From Dehalococcoidia bacterium (GTDB lineage: Bacteria; Chloroflexota; Dehalococcoidia; Dehalococcoidales; DAOWJC01): a stretch of 10,817 nucleotides of DNA. Of this stretch, positions 7,143 through 10,817 are shown piece after piece. Each line of letters begins with the position of its first letter. The first letter of the stretch is position 1. The notes under the pieces are model-generated. The model worked only from the letters and a program-made list of their open reading frames with translations, ran no database searches and was not told the DNA's origin. A program made the position numbers and the translations under genes. Location of the stretch: NCBI GenBank assembly GCA_030640595.1, contig DAOWJC010000150.1:1-10817 (forward strand). The letters run 5' to 3'.

Positions 7143-7754
7143 CTACATCACCAACCGAAGGCCTGATATCAGAAACCATCCCCCAAATCCAATAAGTAAT
7201 AGGCTACAGGTAATAAACAGCCCTTCTTGAAATTTCCTTCCCCAGAGTGACTTAGTTCTGTAGACCAGAGTTGAAACAAATGTAAGCCAGACTAGGTCAC
7301 ATAGCCAGTGAACGGGAACGAACAGGGCAAACCCGGCCGTGCCGAATTCCAGGGAGTTCATGATAAGCATACTGCCTATAGTCGCCCACCAAAAAATGAG
7401 AAAGGGATTGAGGGCAGTGGTAACTACCCCGGCAACGACCGAGTTGTAGGGTAAGTCTTTGCCCATTCCTATTACTCTAGCCCTGGCTCTGAACATGCCT
7501 ATGCCTAGCCAGATTAGCACAGCCCCACCAAGCACACTCAAAGCGAGCTGCACCAGCTCATCCTGGAAGAATCGGGCAAAGCCAAAATATATGAGCAACA
7601 TCAGGGGAATTTCTACCAGAGCATGGCCTAAGGCTATCTGTGTGCCGGCAAGTTGGGATTTATAGCTTTTGGCTATGGTGACGGCAAACACGGGACCGGG
7701 CATCATCACCCCGGATGATGAAATTACGATGACACTAAGCAAAAATGTGAGCAT
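7143..7754 (-). CDS. LysE/RhtB-family amino acid exporter
   Basis: This is a predicted inner-membrane exporter of the LysE superfamily, which moves amino acids or their derivatives out of the cell. The 203-residue protein is the usual length and almost wholly hydrophobic, with about six membrane segments. Visible signatures are the N-terminal MPGPVFA (18-24), ALGHALVEIP (41-50), the LIWLGIGMF helix (80-88) and NPFLIFWWATIG (116-127). I chose ATG at 7754 because AAAGGT (7766-7761) sits 6 bases upstream; the TTG just before it is too close. It is the first gene of a minus-strand pair with the deacetylase and has a promoter at 7808-7816. The substrate is unknown; LysE-family sequence does not specify it. 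Confidence 0.85.
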   Translation of the reverse strand: MLTFLLSVIVISSSGVMMPGPVFAVTIAKSYKSQLAGTQIALGHALVEIPLMLLIYFGFARFFQDELVQLALSVLGGAVLIWLGIGMFRARARVIGMGKDLPYNSVVAGVVTTALNPFLIFWWATIGSMLIMNSLEFGTAGFALFVPVHWLCDLVWLTFVSTLVYRTKSLWGRKFQEGLFITCSLLLIGFGGWFLISGLRLVM

Positions 7755-7807
7755 CAAAGCACCTTTAATTGGAAGACAGGTTCTTGAGATTAATAAATAC
7801 AGGCTTT

Positions 7808-7816
7808 ATTATAGCA
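7808..7816 (-). promoter_or_regulatory. Extended -10 promoter of the lysE-family gene
   Basis: The minus strand reads TGCTATAAT (7816-7808), a perfect extended -10 with TATAAT. No good -35 hexamer is found at 16-18 bases, as is common for extended -10 promoters. Transcription would start near 7801, about 47 bases before the ATG. Confidence 0.55.
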
Positions 7817-7873
7817 CTACTTATCTCTTATATCCCAGAGTTTTATTGACCTCACCCCCTTTAATGTTTATTT

Positions 7874-7953
7874 GGTAACCTACCCCCTTTATCCCCCTCC
7901 CTTACAAAGGGAGGGGGAAGAATACTAAAAGAGAGACGAAGCCCCTCTCTTTA
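7874..7953 (+). repeat. Palindromic intergenic repeat, copy C (degenerate, plus orientation)
   Basis: This is a diverged copy of the same element as copies A and B, in the A orientation. Its first hairpin has perfect 11-base arms (7893-7903 and 7907-7917, loop ACA); one T is lost from the left arm relative to copy A, with the matching A lost from the right arm, so pairing is kept. The second hairpin (about 7929-7942) is degraded. Together with copy B it forms a composite of about 207 bases (7874-8080) whose outer ends match as inverted repeats at 23 of 30 positions. Confidence 0.75.
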
Positions 7954-7990
7954 ACTCTCTTTCAATACCTGTTACTTCGAAGGAGTGGGG

Positions 7991-8084
7991 GAAGAGATTT
8001 TAGAGAGGGGCGAAGCCCCTCTCTTACCTACACTCCCCCTTCCCTTAAATAAGGGAAGGGGGTCAGGGGGATAGGTTGCTAAAC
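7991..8084 (-). repeat. Palindromic intergenic repeat, copy B (inverted relative to copy A)
   Basis: Reverse-complemented, this 94-base unit matches 2153-2245 everywhere except the loop of one hairpin (GAT in A, ATTT in B). Both hairpins are perfect: 10-base arms at 8002-8011 and 8015-8024 with loop GAA, and 12-base arms at 8035-8046 and 8051-8062. It lies in the divergent lysE/smsC intergenic region. No flanking target duplication or transposase was seen. Confidence 0.85.
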
Positions 8085-8100
8085 AATCTCTTATGTGTGC

Positions 8101-8129
8101 TTGAGTTCGTTACTTTAATGAATTATACT
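8101..8129 (+). promoter_or_regulatory. Sigma-70-type promoter of smsC-smsB(-nurA)
   Basis: TTGAGT (8101-8106) and TATACT (8124-8129) are spaced by exactly 17 bases. Transcription would begin near 8136, giving a leader of about 34 bases before the smsC ATG. No clear operator palindrome for an Fe-S regulator was recognised around it. Confidence 0.68.
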
Positions 8130-8159
8130 GTTATTTGAATAGGCAGATATAGGTTAATT

Positions 8160-8164
8160 GGAGG
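8160..8164 (+). promoter_or_regulatory. Ribosome binding site deciding the smsC start
   Basis: GGAGG lies 5 bases before ATG at 8170. The in-frame TTG at 8158 overlaps this ribosome site itself and can be dismissed as the start. Confidence 0.8.
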
Positions 8165-8169
8165 CTAAG

Positions 8170-8886
8170 ATGTTGAGAGTGGAGAATCTCCAGTTGACGC
8201 TAAACGGCAAGTCAATAATTAATGATTTAAGTTTGCATGTAAATAAGGGTGAAATACATGGAATTTTGGGCGAGAATGGAACCGGTAAGACCACTATTGC
8301 CTACCTCATAATGGGGGTAAATAACTACAAGCCCACTGGCGGCAGGATGATTTTTGAAGATGAGAATATTGCTGACCTTTCTGTTTCTCAGCGGGCAAAG
8401 AAGGGGATAACTCTCGCCTGGCAAGAACCGGCCAAGATTGAAGGTTTGACAGTAAGGGACTACCTCAAGCTCGGTGGTAATAATTTTGGAATTGAGCAGG
8501 TTAGATATTATTTGGGGACGGTAGGGATGGACCCAGCACAATATTTGGACAGAGATATTGACAGCACCTTAAGTGGCGGTGAGAGGAAAAGAATAGAGCT
8601 GGCTTCTGTCTTAGCTATGCAACCCAAATTAGCCATATTGGATGAGCCAGACTCAGGCATAGATATTGTATCATTACCCTTTATAATGAATGGCATAGTA
8701 GAGATGAATAGGCGGGGTTCGTCGGTTCTGTTAATTACCCATAATGAGAAGGTGGTAGAGATAGCCCACCGGGTGTCTGTGCTGTGTGCTGGTAGGATAC
8801 TGATGACCGGGGCACCAGCCGAAATGAGCCAATGGTTCAAAGATAACTGCCGGAAATGCCTCCATATCAATGTTCCAGAATATTAA
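8170..8886 (+). CDS. smsC: SufC-like Fe-S assembly ATPase (minimal SUF system, SmsC type)
   Basis: This is the ABC-type cytosolic ATPase partner of the SufB-like scaffold, which uses ATP to drive Fe-S cluster assembly. The 238-residue protein has Walker A GENGTGKTT (34-42), Q-loop Gln85 in AWQEP, signature LSGGERKR (134-141), Walker B LAILDEPDSG (154-163) with catalytic Glu159, and H-loop His191. DEPDSGID resembles the DETDSGLD of classical SufC, and there is no membrane partner nearby, which argues against a transporter. The protein ends in CRKC (227-230) followed by a short tail, a C-terminal Cys-x-x-Cys not expected in classical SufC. It is followed after 135 bases by the sufB-like gene. 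Because only these two proteins occur, with no SufD, SufS, SufE or SufU in view, I read it as the recently defined SmsCB minimal system; the name sufC would be equally usable. Confidence 0.88.
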   Translation: MLRVENLQLTLNGKSIINDLSLHVNKGEIHGILGENGTGKTTIAYLIMGVNNYKPTGGRMIFEDENIADLSVSQRAKKGITLAWQEPAKIEGLTVRDYLKLGGNNFGIEQVRYYLGTVGMDPAQYLDRDIDSTLSGGERKRIELASVLAMQPKLAILDEPDSGIDIVSLPFIMNGIVEMNRRGSSVLLITHNEKVVEIAHRVSVLCAGRILMTGAPAEMSQWFKDNCRKCLHINVPEY

Positions 8887-8920
8887 GATAAAGGGTTATG
8901 GGTGTCGTTTGCCAAGGTTG

Positions 8921-8945
8921 TTTGAGGGGGCGAAGCCCCTTCAAA
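8921..8945 (+). repeat. Stem-loop between smsC and smsB, same core as the intergenic repeat
   Basis: Arms of 11 bases (8921-8931 and 8935-8945, loop GAA) pair with a single G-T wobble. The core GGGGCGAAGCCCC is the same as in the second hairpin of repeat copy B. No T-run follows, so a simple intrinsic terminator is unlikely. In the mRNA it could stabilise the smsC message, attenuate read-through to smsB, or be only a remnant of the dispersed element. Confidence 0.6.
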
Positions 8946-8984
8946 ACTTATGCTCCTCGCAGAAACCTAACGGAGAGGTTGACC

Positions 8985-9003
8985 CCGAAACAAGCCATTT
9001 CGG
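8985..9003 (+). other. Small stem-loop just upstream of smsB
   Basis: CCGAAA (8985-8990) and TTTCGG (8998-9003) form a perfect 6-base stem with a 7-base loop, 18 bases before the smsB ATG, where a ribosome site would normally be sought nearby. It may influence initiation of smsB. Six-base stems are frequent by chance, so this is weak. Confidence 0.3.
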
Positions 9004-9021
9004 TGTTGATAAATAGTGTCT

Positions 9022-9978
9022 ATGATTAGTTACTCAGTGACAAAAGAATATCAGGGGATGGTTGATGCCTATGAGAAGGCTGGCGGGGATAGGAGTGCCT
9101 TACTAAACAAGGAAGTAGCCAAACTGGTTGTTCATGGGAACAAGGTTCTGAGTGCCGATGGGGTAAGCGGGATAAAGATAGAAACAAAGGAGACCAAGAC
9201 CGGCGTTAACATCTATTTCCTGGTGAAGGAAGGAGCGAAAATAAAGCACCCCGTCCACCTCTGCTTTGGTGTTCTCCCTCAGGAGGGGTTGCAGGAAATC
9301 ATTTTGAAGGTAAATGCTCAAGATAACAGTGAAATAAATGTAATTGCCCACTGCATCTTCCCCAATGCGGTTAAAGTGATACATAAAATGGATGCCGATA
9401 TAGAGATTGGAAACAATGCTAGGTTCAATTATAGGGAAACCCATTATCATGGCGAGTTCGGTGGCATTGAGGTTATCCCGAAGGCAAAGATTAAGGTTGG
9501 GAAGGGAGGAGTGTGGCAGAGCACTTTTGTCTTAACCCAGGGGCTTGTCGGTAAACTAGACTATGACTTCGAGGTATTTTGCCAGGAGAAGGCTGTTGCC
9601 GAACTTGTGGTAAAGGCATACGGGAAGAAGGACGATGATATAAGGGTATGGGAGAAAATCCATCTGGATGGGATGGGAGCCAGGGGTTTGGCCAGAGCCC
9701 GCCTGGTGCTAACTGATAGGGCTAAAGGGGAGGTTAGAGGCGAGACATACGGCAATGCTCCTTATGCCAGAGGACATGTTGATTGCATTGAGCTGGTTAA
9801 TGGGAAAGAGGCGGTAGCCAGGGCAATACCGATTGTCTCGGTAACCAATGAAAAGGCAAAGGTAACCCATGAGGCAGCTATCGGCAGTATAGATAAAAAA
9901 CAGGTAGAGACCCTGATGGCAAGAGGGCTGGATGAGAATGAGGCGGTGGATGTTATTGTAAGAGGTATTCTGAGGTAG
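9022..9978 (+). CDS. smsB: SufB-like Fe-S assembly scaffold, short form (SmsB type)
   Basis: This is a SufB/SufD-family beta-helix scaffold on which Fe-S clusters are built together with the SmsC ATPase. The 318-residue protein is much shorter than classical SufB (about 470-500) and lacks its long N-terminal part. Counting from the ATG, the C-terminal core has GHVDC (251-255), where Cys255 aligns by context with E. coli SufB Cys405, the essential sulfur-handling cysteine. His283-Glu284 in THEAAIG match the His-Glu of the SufB EHEA region, and the RG-D-EA-IV-GIL tail is typical. Other cysteines are Cys81, Cys111 and Cys187. An in-frame GTG at 9016 is an alternative start, while TAA at 9010 excludes anything further upstream; neither start has a clear ribosome site. 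It is followed 13 bases on by the nurA-like gene. A single SufB-like protein suggests a homodimer rather than a SufB-SufD pair. Confidence 0.86.
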   Translation: MISYSVTKEYQGMVDAYEKAGGDRSALLNKEVAKLVVHGNKVLSADGVSGIKIETKETKTGVNIYFLVKEGAKIKHPVHLCFGVLPQEGLQEIILKVNAQDNSEINVIAHCIFPNAVKVIHKMDADIEIGNNARFNYRETHYHGEFGGIEVIPKAKIKVGKGGVWQSTFVLTQGLVGKLDYDFEVFCQEKAVAELVVKAYGKKDDDIRVWEKIHLDGMGARGLARARLVLTDRAKGEVRGETYGNAPYARGHVDCIELVNGKEAVARAIPIVSVTNEKAKVTHEAAIGSIDKKQVETLMARGLDENEAVDVIVRGILR

Positions 9979-9991
9979 TCGGGCAACAAAG

Positions 9992-10817
9992 ATGTCCTTA
10001 GATTTAACCAAGGTGGCTTCGCAGATTGGAGGCATGGTAGCCAGGCTGAAGGCTGACGGTGAGGAAAAACAGAAGCGCCTAAATTATGCTTTGGATGTTC
10101 TCTGTAACCGGGCTACCGACCTTGATTATTTAAAAAGGAAGATTGCATCCAGCAAGACCACCTGGCTGGTAGCTGGTGTGGTGGATGGGCTTGACCAGCA
10201 CTATAAAGCGTCACCCCTCCCCACCGAATTCACTGTCATGGCTACCGATGGCTCCCATATTGATGTTGACCGGCATCGTTCAACAAGGTGTTATCTGATA
10301 AACATCGGCAGTGTCGTTCTTCATTACGGTGCCCAGCCCGGTGCTACCCTTGATAGTTTTCCCTGCCTCTATGCCGGTGATGAAGACCTGGTTATTGCCC
10401 CGACCGGCGCTAAAGGGCGTGAGCAAGTGATAGAGGGTGCGCTTCTGGGTATTAAGCGCAGCGTTGAGGAGTGTCGCCGGCTGGCTGAAATGGCAGTGGA
10501 GTTGGCACCGGGCAGTTCCAGCCTGGCACTGCTTGATGGCTCGCTTATTCTCTGGGGTTTGACGAGCAAGGATTACCCCGAATTTGTTACCGAGGCACTG
10601 CTGGCTCAGGGTTTTCTAAGCTATCTTGATGACATAAGAAAGCTCAACAACGGCAAGCAGCTTGCCCTCGCCAGCTATATTAGCTTTCCCCGTAGCACCG
10701 ATGTGGTTAATGTGCTGCGGGTGGTTCTCTGCCCTCATGAGTTTCCTGATTGCGACCGTTACTGCCCCATTGGTTCAAAAAGGGACTGTGATACGGTGGC
10801 TGGCGTTCAGGATAGGG
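9992..10817 (+). CDS. NurA-domain nuclease, partial (C-terminus off the right edge)
   Basis: This is a predicted NurA-type DNA nuclease; the archaeal prototype resects double-strand break ends together with the HerA helicase. Translation from ATG at 9992 is open for 275 codons to the window end. A first block with ATDGSHIDVDRH (84-95) and a second with LLDGSLILWG (180-189) carry the two D-G-S motifs whose Asp residues (Asp86, Asp182) fit the family's metal-binding acids; CYLINIGSV and LDSFPCLY are further family-like segments. The first roughly 75 residues are helical and charged, as expected for the N-terminal dimerisation region. Near the visible end four cysteines cluster as C-x6-C-x3-C-x7-C (247, 254, 258, 266), a plausible metal site. 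The ribosome site is poor; the 13-base gap from smsB suggests co-transcription. The herA gene, often adjacent in other genomes, would lie outside the window. Confidence 0.75.
   Translation, partial: MSLDLTKVASQIGGMVARLKADGEEKQKRLNYALDVLCNRATDLDYLKRKIASSKTTWLVAGVVDGLDQHYKASPLPTEFTVMATDGSHIDVDRHRSTRCYLINIGSVVLHYGAQPGATLDSFPCLYAGDEDLVIAPTGAKGREQVIEGALLGIKRSVEECRRLAEMAVELAPGSSSLALLDGSLILWGLTSKDYPEFVTEALLAQGFLSYLDDIRKLNNGKQLALASYISFPRSTDVVNVLRVVLCPHEFPDCDRYCPIGSKRDCDTVAGVQDR

Noticed and set aside
7861..8090. CRISPR-like or tandem repeat array
   Set aside because: There are only two units, inverted and unequal, with no regular spacers and no cas genes.
8979..9013. Promoter for smsB from TTGACC (8979-8984) and GATAAA (9008-9013)
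   Set aside because: The spacing is about 23 bases, well outside the 16-18 range, and the -10 match is poor. An independent smsB promoter is possible but not supported by this pair.

Overview
This window looks like a chromosomal segment from an anaerobic bacterium, most likely a member of the Chloroflexota close to Dehalococcoidia. That placement is an inference. It rests on a separate nuoA-B-C-D order, a two-gene minimal SUF system (a SufC-like ATPase plus one short SufB-like protein, with no SufD, SufS or SufE), a bacterial NurA-type nuclease, frequent TTG/GTG starts and G/C-rich palindromic intergenic repeats. No 16S rRNA or other phylogenetic marker is present to settle it.

Layout. Positions 1-2070 (minus strand) hold the first four genes of a complex I operon, nuoA, nuoB, nuoC and nuoD. 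They are tightly packed or overlapping and run off the left edge inside nuoD. A strong extended -10 promoter drives nuoA. Positions 2071-2313 are a divergent intergenic region holding repeat copy A and promoters facing both ways. Positions 2314-6041 (plus strand) hold a tRNA nucleotidyltransferase (cca-type, with HD domain) followed by secD and secF, the accessory protein-export motor. Positions 6038-7754 (minus strand) hold a LysE-type exporter and a class II-type histone deacetylase-like zinc amidohydrolase; the latter converges on secF with a 4-base overlap. Positions 7755-8169 are a second divergent intergenic region, with a lysE promoter, a composite repeat (copy C then copy B in inverted orientation) and a good sigma-70-type promoter. 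Positions 8170-10817 (plus strand) hold smsC (sufC-like), smsB (sufB-like) and a NurA-domain nuclease running off the right edge.

How the genes fit together. Complex I, whose NuoB carries the N2 cluster site, needs Fe-S clusters, and the SmsCB pair would supply them. SecDF uses the proton gradient that complex I can build. The deacetylase and exporter form a small co-directional pair of unknown substrate. NurA normally works in DNA end resection with HerA, which is not in view.

Main oddities: near-identical 93-94 bp repeats in inverted orientation flank a 5.7 kb block, so that block could invert without separating any gene from its promoter. SecF carries Asn in place of the conserved intramembrane Asp of its NDT motif. 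NuoA carries Leu in place of the conserved Glu of its DVE motif. NurA carries four clustered cysteines and sits beside the Fe-S assembly genes. No tRNA, rRNA, CRISPR array, transposase or phage gene was seen.
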